This document shows, in pieces, positions 50,750 through 60,659 of a stretch of 61,828 nt of DNA. The DNA is from Clostridiales bacterium Firm_11 (lineage in GTDB: Bacteria; Bacillota; Clostridia; Christensenellales; Aristaeellaceae). The notes below the pieces were generated by a model. It saw nothing but the letters and a program-made list of their open reading frames with translations. It did not search any database and had not been told where the DNA came from. The position numbers and the translations under genes were made by a program. The DNA is taken from NCBI GenBank assembly GCA_001604105.1, contig LVAQ01000020.1, positions 1 through 61,828 on the forward strand, written 5' to 3'. How positions within the stretch are numbered: position 1 is the first letter of the stretch; every line of letters starts with the position of its first letter.

Positions 50750-52264
50750 ATGAATCAAGTGCAAAAATGGGGCGTGTATGAGGTAACGCTCCGTGGCCCC
50801 AGCGAAGGGAATCCGTTTGTCGAACAATCGGTGGAAGGTACTTTTACCAGCGAGCATGAGCGCGTTACCGCAGCAGGATTCTATGATGGCGATGGCGTGT
50901 ACAGGATTCGCTTCATGCCTTCTTTTGAAGGGCAATACCATTACCGCGTATCCGCCACCTTCCCAAGCGAGCGCCTTGAAGGGGAATTTACGGTCATTCC
51001 GCCTGGCAGCACAAACCACGGTCCCGTGCGCACAAGGGGCTTCCATTTTGAATATGCAGATGGAACGCCATACTTTCCGCTTGGTACAACGGCGTACGTG
51101 TGGCATTTGCAAGGGGCGTCAACCCAGCAAACAACCCTGGAAGAACTCCGCAAGGGTTACTTTAATAAAATACGCTTCTGCGTTATGCCAAAACACTATC
51201 TGTACAACCTGCATGAGCCATCCAGCTACCCCTATGAGGGATCCGCCGCGCCATTTGAAGCGACGTTTTCCGGCAACTTCTACACGCTGATGGGCGTACA
51301 GCCGGGCAACCATTTCGATTTTGAGCGCTTCAACCCAGCGCACTTCCAGCATTTGGAGCAATGTGTGCAACAGTTGGCCGATATGGGGATTGAGGCGGAT
51401 ATCATTATGATGCACGCTTACGACCGCTGGGGCTTTTCGCAAATGACCGCATCGCAGGACGCGCTGTATTTCCGCTATCTGCTGGCAAGGCTTTCCGCCT
51501 ACCGCAATGTTTGGTGGTCGCTGGCTAATGAGTATGATTTGCTGCGCGGCAAAACCATCGCGGATTGGGAACGCCTAGCCGAGATCGTGCTGGCGCATGA
51601 TCCCTACCACCATCTGCGGTCCATCCACAACTGTTTTGCAATGTACGATTATACGCGCCCATGGATTACGCATTGCAGCATTCAGCGGCAGGATGTGTAT
51701 AAGTGCGCCGAGTATACCGATGAGTACCGCATTCGCTACGGCAAGCCGGTTGTGCTTGATGAGATTGCCTACGAAGGCGATATTGACCAAGGCTGGGGCA
51801 ACATCAGCGGCGAGGAACTGGTTCGCCGTTACTGGGAGAGCGCGCTGCGCGGGGGCTATGCTACCCACGGGGAAACATTTGACCGCCCGGATGGCATCCT
51901 GTGGTGGAGTCACGGCGGCGTTTTGCATGGAGAAAGCCCCGCGCGCATCCGTTTTCTCCATGATATCCTGTGTCAAACCCCCGGCGTTGGGCTGCGCCGT
52001 ATGCAGGCTTCGTGGGATGAAGTTGCCGCGACGGCCGAAACGCTTGGAGACAGCGGTTACTATCTGTACTACTATGGCTTCAACAGACCCTGTCGGCGAA
52101 CGTTCTCCCTGCCGGAAGGGAACACATTCGCGGTAGAAGTGATCGATACCTGGGATATGACAATTACGGATGCCGGCCAGCATCAGGGTTCATTCACCAT
52201 TGAACTGCCGCGCAAGCAGTACATGGCCATTCGCATCCGCAAGATACCGCCGCATCACGCTTGA
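50750..52264 (+). CDS. DUF5060/DUF4038-type glycoside hydrolase (apiosidase-like)
   Basis: The 504-residue cytoplasmic protein begins with a beta-sandwich of the DUF5060 type (about 5-85; WGVYEVTLRGPSEGNPF, then GVYRIRFMPSFEGQYHY). A TIM-barrel of the DUF4038/DUF5605 group follows (FHFEYADGTPYFPLGTTAYVWH region, WWSLANEYDLL at about 255-265, KPVVLDEIAYEGD at about 330-342), then a small C-terminal beta domain. The glutamates in ANEYD and LDEIAYEG are likely acid/base and nucleophile. Related enzymes include apiosidases and others acting on plant glycans. ATG 50750 is preferred over GTG 50741. It converges with the following two-component pair. Confidence 0.8.
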   Translation: MNQVQKWGVYEVTLRGPSEGNPFVEQSVEGTFTSEHERVTAAGFYDGDGVYRIRFMPSFEGQYHYRVSATFPSERLEGEFTVIPPGSTNHGPVRTRGFHFEYADGTPYFPLGTTAYVWHLQGASTQQTTLEELRKGYFNKIRFCVMPKHYLYNLHEPSSYPYEGSAAPFEATFSGNFYTLMGVQPGNHFDFERFNPAHFQHLEQCVQQLADMGIEADIIMMHAYDRWGFSQMTASQDALYFRYLLARLSAYRNVWWSLANEYDLLRGKTIADWERLAEIVLAHDPYHHLRSIHNCFAMYDYTRPWITHCSIQRQDVYKCAEYTDEYRIRYGKPVVLDEIAYEGDIDQGWGNISGEELVRRYWESALRGGYATHGETFDRPDGILWWSHGGVLHGESPARIRFLHDILCQTPGVGLRRMQASWDEVAATAETLGDSGYYLYYYGFNRPCRRTFSLPEGNTFAVEVIDTWDMTITDAGQHQGSFTIELPRKQYMAIRIRKIPPHHA

Positions 52265-52554
52265 GCCTGCCGCTGCGCGATGGGCAAGGCAAGCGTCTGC
52301 GCCATCGTATCCGATAAACGGCAAGGGCAAACAACGCATCTCCGCGCAAACGTTTCGGCTCGTTAGCAAGGCTATGCGCGGCGCCTGCGTTCGCCTGCCT
52401 CCAAAACCCGGTTACGCAAAACAGAGGGGCATCAGCATCAGAATTAAATGGAAATGCGCAAGCCAGCCGGATGCGGCTTCGGTTTCGTTCGTGATCGGCT
52501 GTCTTTCCTATACCCCTGGCGCAAGAAGCACCTGTCGCCCTATCCGGCAAAGGC

Positions 52555-54138
52555 TTACGTGACGGTTGTCTTTCGGTAGGTCTGCGGCGCTTTGCCCGTC
52601 GCGCGGCGAAACTGTTTGGCAAAATAGGATATATTCTGGAAGCCGCACATCAGCGCGATGTCCCGCACACTGTGGCTGCTGGTTAATAGCAGCTCCTTTG
52701 CTCGCTGCACCCGCTGCTGTAGAATATACGCGGTAAGCGACTGCCCCGTCTTTTCCCGAAATACATGGGACAGATAGTCCGGGCTGATATAGACGGTCGC
52801 CGCCAGATGGTCGCGGGTCAAATCATCAGCCAGATGGTCGCGGATATAGCGGCACGCCTCCTGCACGGCGTCGGCAGATTGCACAATCTGCTCCATGCAG
52901 GCCTGGTAACGGTTGAGCCACGCGTCCATCCAGCGTAGCATCACTTCCACGCTGTCACAGGCATCCTCCGTTGACAGTTCGCTCAGGCGGCTGTCAAAAA
53001 GCCTGTGCGCCGAGACATCCGTCTTATCCAGCACCGCATAGGTAATACGCATCAGCTCGTGGTAGAAATAGGTGAGGTCTTTACGCTCTACTGTGTCGCT
53101 CTGGCACAGTTCAAGCAAAAAACTGCGCGCTTCCTGCGCCAGCAAATCCGTTTTTCTGGCCATAAGCAGCTCCGACCAGTGCGCTGCCGGGATGGTGATG
53201 CTGCGCAAACTCGCCTCCGCGTTCCGGCGTATATCGCGTACACAGCTTTTCAGGGTCAGCAGCTTGCGCGCAGCATCGCAAAGCTGCATATATGCCGCCG
53301 GGATGCCCTGTGCCGTGCATGGATCGCCAACCCAGAAGCAATACTGTCCGCTCAGGTATGTTGTGCACGTCTGCGCCGCACGCTCCAGTTTCTGTATCCA
53401 CGCCTCGCGTTGCAGCAACAGGGGAAGCGGCACAAAAAACTGATTGTCCGTAACCCGCGCGATGGTCAGTGTTTCTTCGGGCCCCAACAGCAGCTCCGAG
53501 ACGATGTTCTTCATGGCAAATTCATACAAGGCTCGGTTCCAGTCCTGATCGCCCTCTTGGCCCTGCTGGCAACGCAACAGCACCGGCAGGTACTGCACAT
53601 CCAGCGCCTCCGGTGGCAAACCATGCGCTGCCGCCTCGGCGGCCAGTCCCTGCGCATCACGCGGTAAAACATCCTCCGCCAGTTTTCGCCAAAACTGCTC
53701 CACAAGCTGAATACGGGCGCTGCGCCATTTTGTAGCCTGCGCTTCGCGGGATTCCTCAAGCAACTGCTCTCTGGCGCGCGCAACAGCCCCCTGCACGCAG
53801 TGGATCAGCTGCTGCTCCTCAACAGGTTTCAACAGGTATTCAAACCCCTGCAACTTGACCGCGGTTGAGGCATAATCAAACTTCGCAAACGAGGTCAGAA
53901 AAATGCACACAACCCGCAAGCGGTGTTCGCGTATCCAAGCCACCAGTTCCAGCCCACTGCCCTTGGGCATTTCGATATCCGTAATCAGAATATCCACCGT
54001 GTCGGTGGCAAAGCGTTCCTGCGCCTGCGCCAGCGAATAAGCGCGAAACAGGTTGTCCAGCCCTAGATCCGCGCCCCGTATCTTCTGGTAAATACCTTCG
54101 ACGCTATAGTATTCATCATCCACGATCAACAGGTTCAA
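52555..54138 (-). CDS. YesN-type response regulator (REC + AraC)
   Basis: The 527-residue protein starts at a TTG. GGAGGG lies seven bases upstream, inside the end of the kinase gene, which decides the start against the ATG at 54159. The receiver domain has LIVDDEYY at the N-terminus, Asp54 in ITDIEMPKGSG and lysine 104. A long central region and a C-terminal AraC domain (about 415-525; DLTRDHLAATVYISPDYLSH, VRDIALMCGFQNISYFAKQF) complete it. Transcribed with the kinase and divergent from the third binding-protein operon, it is the likely activator of that operon. Confidence 0.92.
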   Translation of the reverse strand: MNLLIVDDEYYSVEGIYQKIRGADLGLDNLFRAYSLAQAQERFATDTVDILITDIEMPKGSGLELVAWIREHRLRVVCIFLTSFAKFDYASTAVKLQGFEYLLKPVEEQQLIHCVQGAVARAREQLLEESREAQATKWRSARIQLVEQFWRKLAEDVLPRDAQGLAAEAAAHGLPPEALDVQYLPVLLRCQQGQEGDQDWNRALYEFAMKNIVSELLLGPEETLTIARVTDNQFFVPLPLLLQREAWIQKLERAAQTCTTYLSGQYCFWVGDPCTAQGIPAAYMQLCDAARKLLTLKSCVRDIRRNAEASLRSITIPAAHWSELLMARKTDLLAQEARSFLLELCQSDTVERKDLTYFYHELMRITYAVLDKTDVSAHRLFDSRLSELSTEDACDSVEVMLRWMDAWLNRYQACMEQIVQSADAVQEACRYIRDHLADDLTRDHLAATVYISPDYLSHVFREKTGQSLTAYILQQRVQRAKELLLTSSHSVRDIALMCGFQNISYFAKQFRRATGKAPQTYRKTTVT

Positions 54139-55852
54139 GTATCGACCCTCCTTTCCCATACGGGATGCAGGGAATCACAATATCAATCTGTGCCCCTGCG
54201 CCCGGACGGTTCGCGAAAGTAAAGCGGCACGTCTCAAAGAGAATCTGGGTTCGTTGAAACACATTGCCAATCCCAATGTGGTTATCGCCGTATTTGTGCA
54301 GGTACCTATGGATATCCTGTAAATCTTCCAGCACCGCAGGGCTGAAGCCCTCGCCGGTATCCCAGATGCAAAGATGCACTTCCGGCCGCGGTTCAGCTGG
54401 TACAACCGCAGCGGACACATGAATTTCCAGCTGTTTGCCAACCACAGCCTCGTGCTTGATCGTGTTTTCGACAAAACTAAGCACCATCAGCGGTATCACC
54501 AGCGCGTCTCCGGCTTCCGCGCTGCATTCCTTGATAAGCCGGATGCTGCCGTGGTAGCGGATGGAGGACAGCTTGACATAGTTTTCTACATGGGAAAGCT
54601 CATCGCGCAAGCGAACGGTTTCGTAGGGAGAAAGCGTATAACGCAGATGTTTGCTCAAGGTGCGCAGCATAACGCGGGTCAGTTCCAGTTGGTTTGCGTC
54701 GGTTAGCTGATAGACTGTGTTCAGGCAGTTAATCAGAAAATGCGGCGCAATTTGAAGCTGCAGATACTGCATCTGTATGCGCTGTTTCAGCAGTTTTTCT
54801 TCATACATATCAATCTTCAGCCTTTGAATCTCGGTGGTTGCCTCGTTAAATGCCTGGTTGACCTCCTGAAACTCCACGTACGTCTGCTGCGGCAGGCTGG
54901 CCTGAAAATCGCCGCTTTGCAGCGCGCGGATGGCGGATGTCAAATCCTGTACGGGACGTACAATCCACCAGCGAAGCAGCGCCGCGCCAAATGTGAAAAT
55001 AGCAAAAGCAAGCAGTACCGCCGCGATGATCACCACCGTCAAATGGTTCAGCCTGCTGGAGATAGACGCATCGGGAATCAGTGCGGCCAGCGAGAAGTCG
55101 CCCGCTTTCAGCTTTTGCGTAACCGCCAGCCAGCGGCTCCCCGACAGGGTAACAAAGGTGAATCCATCCCCATGCGTGACGCTGCTCGATTCCAATCTTA
55201 AATCCTCCTCCCCTGCGGGTAGCAACGCGCCCGTCTGATCCAGCAGAAAAACCCGGCTTCCGGGCAATTGATCGTATTGCACCTGATGGAGCACCTTTTC
55301 CAGTTGAATCCACGAGCCGATGTAACTGTCGCTGACGCGAATCGCGCGCAGCAGGTATGTGCCCTTCGAACAACGAAGGATTGTCCAGTTTCGTAAGGTC
55401 TGTTGTGTAAAGGTAATCGTTCCTTCCGCCAGTGCGGCGCGCACGGGGTTGTTAAGGTCATTCACATCCCCAAAGTACAACGATTTCTTTGGATTATAAA
55501 AGAAGAAACTATCCATGGACGACGCGTATGTGGAGTTGCTGAACTGGCGCTTGATCCTTTCCATGGAAACATGATAGCTGGTCCTATCCGATTCGCTCAG
55601 TTCAATGGCCTTAATATCCGTATTCTGATAGGAGATGGTCGCCAGCGAGAGCGTTGTGCCGGAGAACACGCCATCCAAGCGTTCCTGCGAGCTTTTGAGC
55701 ATGCGTTGCGCCGCCGTACAAACCTCCGCCCTCAAGATGTTCGCGGCGGCTACGTTATTAAAGAGAAGCAGAATCGACACACCCAGCAGCAGCAGTGCCA
55801 AAAACAGGTACATGCGAAAACGCAGCGAGTGGACGTTCTGATGATAACGCAT
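54116..55852 (-). CDS. YesM-type sensor histidine kinase
   Basis: From the ATG at 55852 (GAAGAGGTG site) the product has 578 residues, the normal YesM length. It has a helix at about 13-33, an extracytoplasmic Cache-like domain (about 40-275), a second helix (about 278-300) and a HAMP domain. A His_kinase domain follows with His371 in QLQIAPHFLINCLN, then an HATPase_c domain (LSFVENTIKHEAV, IWDTGEGFS). In-frame starts further up exist but lack a good ribosome site. Its end overlaps the response-regulator start by 23 nt. It probably senses sugars or the loaded binding protein encoded divergently. Confidence 0.92.
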   Translation of the reverse strand: MRYHQNVHSLRFRMYLFLALLLLGVSILLLFNNVAAANILRAEVCTAAQRMLKSSQERLDGVFSGTTLSLATISYQNTDIKAIELSESDRTSYHVSMERIKRQFSNSTYASSMDSFFFYNPKKSLYFGDVNDLNNPVRAALAEGTITFTQQTLRNWTILRCSKGTYLLRAIRVSDSYIGSWIQLEKVLHQVQYDQLPGSRVFLLDQTGALLPAGEEDLRLESSSVTHGDGFTFVTLSGSRWLAVTQKLKAGDFSLAALIPDASISSRLNHLTVVIIAAVLLAFAIFTFGAALLRWWIVRPVQDLTSAIRALQSGDFQASLPQQTYVEFQEVNQAFNEATTEIQRLKIDMYEEKLLKQRIQMQYLQLQIAPHFLINCLNTVYQLTDANQLELTRVMLRTLSKHLRYTLSPYETVRLRDELSHVENYVKLSSIRYHGSIRLIKECSAEAGDALVIPLMVLSFVENTIKHEAVVGKQLEIHVSAAVVPAEPRPEVHLCIWDTGEGFSPAVLEDLQDIHRYLHKYGDNHIGIGNVFQRTQILFETCRFTFANRPGAGAQIDIVIPCIPYGKGGSILEPVDRG

Positions 55853-55980
55853 TTGCCATGCACCTCTTCCGTTCTCCATACTTACGTGTAATGTATCATG
55901 AAGGCAGGGATCATGTAAACACATGGCGGCCTCAGGAAAGCAGATTCACAGAAGAGTGTCCATCCATCGCAGGATCGTTG

Positions 55981-56009
55981 TTTTCCGCACCCCCATGAAT
56001 CAGTATACT
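55981..56009 (+). promoter_or_regulatory. Candidate promoter of the third sugar operon
   Basis: TATACT (56004-56009) is a good -10 box. The -35 box TTTTCC, 17 bp upstream, is poor, which fits a promoter needing an activator such as the divergent YesN protein. Confidence 0.45.
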
Positions 56010-56067
56010 ACAGGCACACAGAGCTTTCATGGGGTTGTGAAAGCAAATATGGGACGGAGGGAATATC

Positions 56068-57561
56068 ATGAAAAGGAAACTTCTTGCACTGCTATTGTGT
56101 GCGGCGCTGATGGTATCAGCGGTTAACGGCGCACTGGCGCAAAACTCCGGAGAAGTCACCGAGCTGGTAATGATGTTTATGACATGGACAGGCGCGCCGG
56201 CAGATACGCAGGCGGTGCAGGATGCCATCAACGCCATTACGGTCGAAAAGCTGGGCCTCAAGGTCGACCTGCAAATTTCGGATGTAGGCGCCTATAAGCA
56301 GGCTGTCCAGTTGGCGCTGTCCGGTGGCGAGCAGGTGGACATCTTCACCACCATCATGCTCAACTACCCGTCGCTGGTTGCCCAGGGTTACCTGACGGAT
56401 CTGGACGAGAACGATCTGCTTGCGACCTATGGCGCGGGCATCGTTACCGCCGTAGGCCAGGAGTTCATCGACGCGTGCCGTATTGGCGGCGTGCTCTACG
56501 GCCTGCCCAACAACCGGGATATGGCGCAAGGCCGCGGCTGTGCGGCTGTGGCAACCGAGTACCTGGACGGTATTGGCTATCAAGTGCCCGCCGATCAGCA
56601 GGATAGTGAGATTGTCAAAATTACGCTGGATGAGCTTAACGACATTTACGCCCGCCTGCACGAGACGTATCCCGCGCTGGAAGTGTACCGCCCGGTACAG
56701 CTGTCCATGATGCAGTTCTCCAATGTTGATTTCCTTGGCGGGTCTTCCTTTGGCGTGCTGATGGATTACGGTTCCTCCCTGGATGTTGTAAACCTGTACG
56801 AAAGTGATTTCTACCGCGACTACTGCGAGCGGATGTACGACTATAACCAGAAGGGCTACATCAGCCCCGATGCCACAACGGATACAACCTCCGTTACCGA
56901 ATTGGTAAAAGCCGGCACGCTGATGTCCTACACCACGGGCGGCAAACCCGGCATCCGCCAGCAGGAAACCAACATGTGCGGCCGACCGATGACAATCTTC
57001 CAGACGATGGATGATTACATCAGCTCCAACGCCGTTGCACAGTTCCCCTGGACGATTCCGATCAACACCGTTGACGCTGAAAAAGCCATGATACTGCTCA
57101 ATGAGTTCTACACAAACCCCGATCTTGCCAACCTTCTGAGCTGGGGTATCCAAGGCAAGCATTACCAAGTGCTGGATACGGGGCTGATCGACTTTGCGGA
57201 TGGTGTGGACGCCAGCACCTCCACGTGGAACCCGTCCGTAGGCTGGGAGATGCCCAACCAGTACATCACCTATGTATGGAACGGAAACGCGCCCGACCTG
57301 TGGCAGCAGATTGCCGATTTTAACACCAACGCGAAAAAATCACTGGCAAGCGGCTTTACCTTTGATAGCACCGATACGGCTACAGAACTGACCGCCGTAC
57401 AGAATGTGTATGACGAGTACCAGAAGAGCCTGGAATATGGCTTTGTGGATCCTGCCGTTGGCATCGCGGAGATGAACGCCAAGCTGATGGATGCCGGTCT
57501 GCAAAGGATTATCGACGACAAGACCTCACAACTGAACGCATGGGAAGCTTTGAACAAGTAA
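56068..57561 (+). CDS. Sugar-binding protein of the third ABC importer
   Basis: The 497-residue protein has a signal peptide (MKRKLLALLLCAALMVSA, cleavage near ALAQ at about 25). The only early cysteine, at position 11, is inside the hydrophobic core, so it is probably not a lipoprotein. The mature part is a family-1-type solute-binding protein with EKLGLKVDLQISDVGAYKQ (about 56-74) and a typical late segment on which the two permease genes follow. GGAGGG precedes the start. The ligand is unknown. Confidence 0.9.
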   Translation: MKRKLLALLLCAALMVSAVNGALAQNSGEVTELVMMFMTWTGAPADTQAVQDAINAITVEKLGLKVDLQISDVGAYKQAVQLALSGGEQVDIFTTIMLNYPSLVAQGYLTDLDENDLLATYGAGIVTAVGQEFIDACRIGGVLYGLPNNRDMAQGRGCAAVATEYLDGIGYQVPADQQDSEIVKITLDELNDIYARLHETYPALEVYRPVQLSMMQFSNVDFLGGSSFGVLMDYGSSLDVVNLYESDFYRDYCERMYDYNQKGYISPDATTDTTSVTELVKAGTLMSYTTGGKPGIRQQETNMCGRPMTIFQTMDDYISSNAVAQFPWTIPINTVDAEKAMILLNEFYTNPDLANLLSWGIQGKHYQVLDTGLIDFADGVDASTSTWNPSVGWEMPNQYITYVWNGNAPDLWQQIADFNTNAKKSLASGFTFDSTDTATELTAVQNVYDEYQKSLEYGFVDPAVGIAEMNAKLMDAGLQRIIDDKTSQLNAWEALNK

Positions 57562-57576
57562 GCTGTCGATAAACAG

Positions 57577-57606
57577 ACGGGACGGGTGGTCGCTCACCCG
57601 CCCCGT
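57577..57606 (+). terminator. Intra-operon stem-loop after the third binding-protein gene
   Basis: A GC-rich bulged stem (57577-57588 with 57595-57606) lies between the binding-protein stop and the permease start. A similar hairpin follows each of the other two binding-protein genes in the window. Confidence 0.6.
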
Positions 57607-57638
57607 GCTACCTTTTCCAAAGTAGGAGGTGCTCCTTC

Positions 57639-58595
57639 ATGAATATCAAGGAGAGCAATACGCGTCTGCCAACGGCGAGCATTGGCGGCAAAGCAAGGCA
57701 GTACCGGCGTTTTTGGCCAGTTTATCTGATGATGCTACCGGGGTTGATTTACCTTTTCATCAATAACTATATGCCTTTGCCCGGCGCCATCGTGGCGTTC
57801 AAACAATACAATGCCCGCCTGGGCATCTATAGCAGCAAATGGGTGGGCTTTAAGAACTTTGAATACCTGTTTAGAACCTCCGATGCGTGGGTGATCACAC
57901 GCAATACCATTTTATACAATGTCGCGTTCATTATTGTGAATACCATACTTGCGATACTGGTGGCCGTCGTGCTCAGCGAGCTGACGGGCAAGCGCAAGAA
58001 AGCCTACCAGAGTGTGATTCTGCTGCCAAACCTGATTTCCACCGTCATTATCAGCTATCTGGTATTTGCGTTTTTCAGCGTTGGCAGCGGCTTTATCAAT
58101 AAGTCCATACTGCCGCTGTTTGGCGTTGCGCCTGTGTCCTGGTACAGCGAGGCGAAACACTGGCCTTATATCATCATCTTTGTAAACGCCTGGCGAAGCG
58201 TTGGCTATTTATGCATCATCTACCTGGCAACGCTTATGGGCTTTGACCGCGCCTATTATGAGTCCGCCTTAATTGACGGCGCCTCTCGGCTTAAACAGTT
58301 CTGGTACATCACGCTTCCCCTGCTCAAACCAACCATCGTCATGCTGACGCTGATGGCCATCGGGCGTATTTTCTATTCCGATTTCGGGCTATTCTATCAG
58401 GTGCCGATGAATCAGGGCGCGCTGTACGCGACCACAAACACCATCGATACCTACGTATACCGCGGGCTTTTGCAGCTGGGGGATATTTCCATGTCCTCGG
58501 CCGCCGGTCTGTACCAATCGGCCATTGGCTTCGTGCTGGTGCTGGGCGCCAACATGCTGGTGCGTGTGATTGACCGTGACAGCGCTTTGATATAA
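57639..58595 (+). CDS. CUT1 ABC sugar permease, LplB type
   Basis: The 318-residue protein carries NNYMPLPGAIVAFKQYN (about 43-59) and the coupling loop YESALIDGASRLKQFWYITL (about 207-226), with six helices. The N-terminal tail is about 15 residues longer than in the other two LplB-type proteins here. It follows the third binding protein and precedes its partner permease by 13 bp. Confidence 0.92.
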   Translation: MNIKESNTRLPTASIGGKARQYRRFWPVYLMMLPGLIYLFINNYMPLPGAIVAFKQYNARLGIYSSKWVGFKNFEYLFRTSDAWVITRNTILYNVAFIIVNTILAILVAVVLSELTGKRKKAYQSVILLPNLISTVIISYLVFAFFSVGSGFINKSILPLFGVAPVSWYSEAKHWPYIIIFVNAWRSVGYLCIIYLATLMGFDRAYYESALIDGASRLKQFWYITLPLLKPTIVMLTLMAIGRIFYSDFGLFYQVPMNQGALYATTNTIDTYVYRGLLQLGDISMSSAAGLYQSAIGFVLVLGANMLVRVIDRDSALI

Positions 58596-58608
58596 GGATG
58601 TGAACGTT

Positions 58609-59508
58609 GTGAAAACCAGAGAAGACAAGGTGTTTCAAGCCCTGGGGCACACGTTGATGACGGTGCTTTCGCTTTCAGCGGTCATTCCTGTGATCCTGAT
58701 GATCATCTCCTCCCTGACGGATAACGAAGCCCTTTTGCAGAACGGCTACTCGTTTTTTCCAAGCCAGTGGAGCCTGTATGCGTATCAATGGGTGTTCGAT
58801 TCCAATGGTACGGTTGTGATGCGTGCCTACGGCATCTCCGTACTGTTGACTGCCGTGGGCACGGCGCTGAGCCTGCTGATGACGACGCCGCTCGCGTATG
58901 GGCTGTCCAAACCGAAACTGCCGTGGCGCGGCGCGCTCACGTTTTATGTGTTCTTTACCATGCTGTTCAATGGTGGTCTGGTGCCGACCTACATCAATTA
59001 TACGTCCGTGTTCGGGGTTAAGGATACGTTTTACGGCTTGCTGGTACCAAGCTTGCTGATGAATGCCTTTAACGTGCTGCTCATGAAGAGCTATTTTGTG
59101 GCCGGCGTGCCCAACGAAATTTTGGAAGCCGCCAACATTGACGGTGCCAGCGAGATGCGCACCATGGTATCGGTAGCCATTCCCATGGCAAAGCCGATGA
59201 TCGCTACCATCGCCATGTTCGTGGGCATCGCGTACTGGAACGATTGGAACAACGGTTTCATCTACCTGCTCAAACGTACGGATCTTTTCAGCATCCAAAA
59301 CCTGCTGAACCGTCTGATGCAGAACATCCAGATGCTGGCTACCAACTCACAGCAGGTTAGCAATGCAGGCGAGGGCTTAGCCAAAATACCGCAGGCGACC
59401 GTTCGCATGGCGATGGCCACGCTGGGCATTTTGCCAATCATGGTGGTGTATCCCATGATTCAGAAGAACTTTGTAAAAGGCATCACGCTGGGCGGCGTAA
59501 AGGGCTAA
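58609..59508 (+). CDS. CUT1 ABC sugar permease, LplC/MalG type
   Basis: The 299-residue protein starts at GTG 58609 (AAGGATG site); an in-frame GTG nine bases earlier is possible. It shows the coupling loop LEAANIDGASEMRTMVSVAI (about 180-199) and ends with the LplC signature MIQKNFVKGITLGGVKG. It forms the channel with the preceding LplB-type protein. Confidence 0.92.
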   Translation: MKTREDKVFQALGHTLMTVLSLSAVIPVILMIISSLTDNEALLQNGYSFFPSQWSLYAYQWVFDSNGTVVMRAYGISVLLTAVGTALSLLMTTPLAYGLSKPKLPWRGALTFYVFFTMLFNGGLVPTYINYTSVFGVKDTFYGLLVPSLLMNAFNVLLMKSYFVAGVPNEILEAANIDGASEMRTMVSVAIPMAKPMIATIAMFVGIAYWNDWNNGFIYLLKRTDLFSIQNLLNRLMQNIQMLATNSQQVSNAGEGLAKIPQATVRMAMATLGILPIMVVYPMIQKNFVKGITLGGVKG

Positions 59509-59581
59509 GCCAAGCGCAGCCAGCGTATTTGAAACCAGATCACAACCCGCCAAAGGGATATCGAAAGAGAGGTTCTCACGC

Positions 59582-60421
59582 ATGTTTTTGGTCACCAAAA
59601 CCTTGGGCACAGGCAACGCAACCCTGACCGGATATATTCAGGAGCCTTCCGAAGAAATGTACACGCTTGCCAGAAAACCGGCCGTACTGGTATGCCCTGG
59701 CGGCGCATACCTGTTCACATCGGATCGTGAAGCGGAGCCCGTAGCACTAAGCTATGCAGCCAGAGGGTTCCAGGCGTTTGTGCTGCGTTACTCGGTTAAG
59801 CAGGAAGCGCACGGGTGTAAGCCGCTTGCCGAAGCTTCGGAGGCAATCGGGTTGATGCGCGCAAACGCCGATGCCTGGTATCTTGACCCAGACAAGATTG
59901 CAAGCGTGGGCTTTTCAGCAGGCGGGCATCTGGCCGCATGGGTGGGGCTGTGCGGCGAGCATAAGCCAAACGCAATGATTCTGGGCTATCCGGCGGTCGA
60001 GCTCTGGCGGGACGAACTGGGTGCGGCGAATAACCTGTTGTGCCGTTCCCTGCTTGGCGAGCATTTCACGCCTGATCAGGCGAAGGCGCTCAATCTGGCA
60101 AATCATGTAACCGCGGATTCCACCCCCATGTTTTGCTGGCATACATCCGAAGATGTGCTCGTCTCCTCGCAAGCGGTACTGCGGTTTGCGCAAGCCTATG
60201 CGCAGGCGGGAGCGGCGTATGAGCTGCATGTATTCCAGAAAGGCGAGCATGGGTTATCGCTTGCCAATTACCTGACCGCCAACGGACGCAAAGCAATGGA
60301 TGACAGTATGGTCGAGCCGTGGCTTGCCATGAGTGTTCAGTGGCTTTTCCGCAATTGGGGCGCCCCCTTGATCGTCGATAAGCCCTATGAAGCACTGGGT
60401 GCGGCAAAAATGCTATCATAA
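59582..60421 (+). CDS. Alpha/beta hydrolase, acetyl-esterase/BD-FAE type
   Basis: The 279-residue protein has VLVCPGGAYLFTSDREAEP (about 34-52), a variant of the oxyanion HGGG motif, and the nucleophile elbow GFSAGGHLAAW (about 110-120, serine at 112). The acid is probably in SEDVL and the histidine in KGEHGLS near residue 221. This pattern fits acetyl-xylan-esterase-like or bifunctional feruloyl/acetyl esterases of sugar loci. It is cytoplasmic. It follows the permeases and precedes a GH3 enzyme, so removing acetyl groups from imported oligosaccharides is likely. Confidence 0.85.
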   Translation: MFLVTKTLGTGNATLTGYIQEPSEEMYTLARKPAVLVCPGGAYLFTSDREAEPVALSYAARGFQAFVLRYSVKQEAHGCKPLAEASEAIGLMRANADAWYLDPDKIASVGFSAGGHLAAWVGLCGEHKPNAMILGYPAVELWRDELGAANNLLCRSLLGEHFTPDQAKALNLANHVTADSTPMFCWHTSEDVLVSSQAVLRFAQAYAQAGAAYELHVFQKGEHGLSLANYLTANGRKAMDDSMVEPWLAMSVQWLFRNWGAPLIVDKPYEALGAAKMLS

Positions 60422-60659
60422 GCAGACGCTTGTACAGCACACGCGCCGCTCGGTTGCGGGTATGCGGACCGTCGATCGTGCTGGAGCAAACTGCTTGTGC
60501 CCGCCAATGTGTTGACGCCCATCGACCGCCGATGGTTTGATACGCCGACGCACGGTTAGCCTATCCATCCATCCATCGTGCCTTGTCTGGTAGCGTGGCC
60601 AGGAAGCACGCACTCTACTAACGCAAGTAACTAACCGCAGCGACGAGGGAGGCTTCACC

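Noticed and set aside
56116..57168. 350-residue minus-strand frame across the third binding-protein gene
   Set aside because: It is an antisense shadow; the plus-strand gene has a signal peptide and ribosome site.
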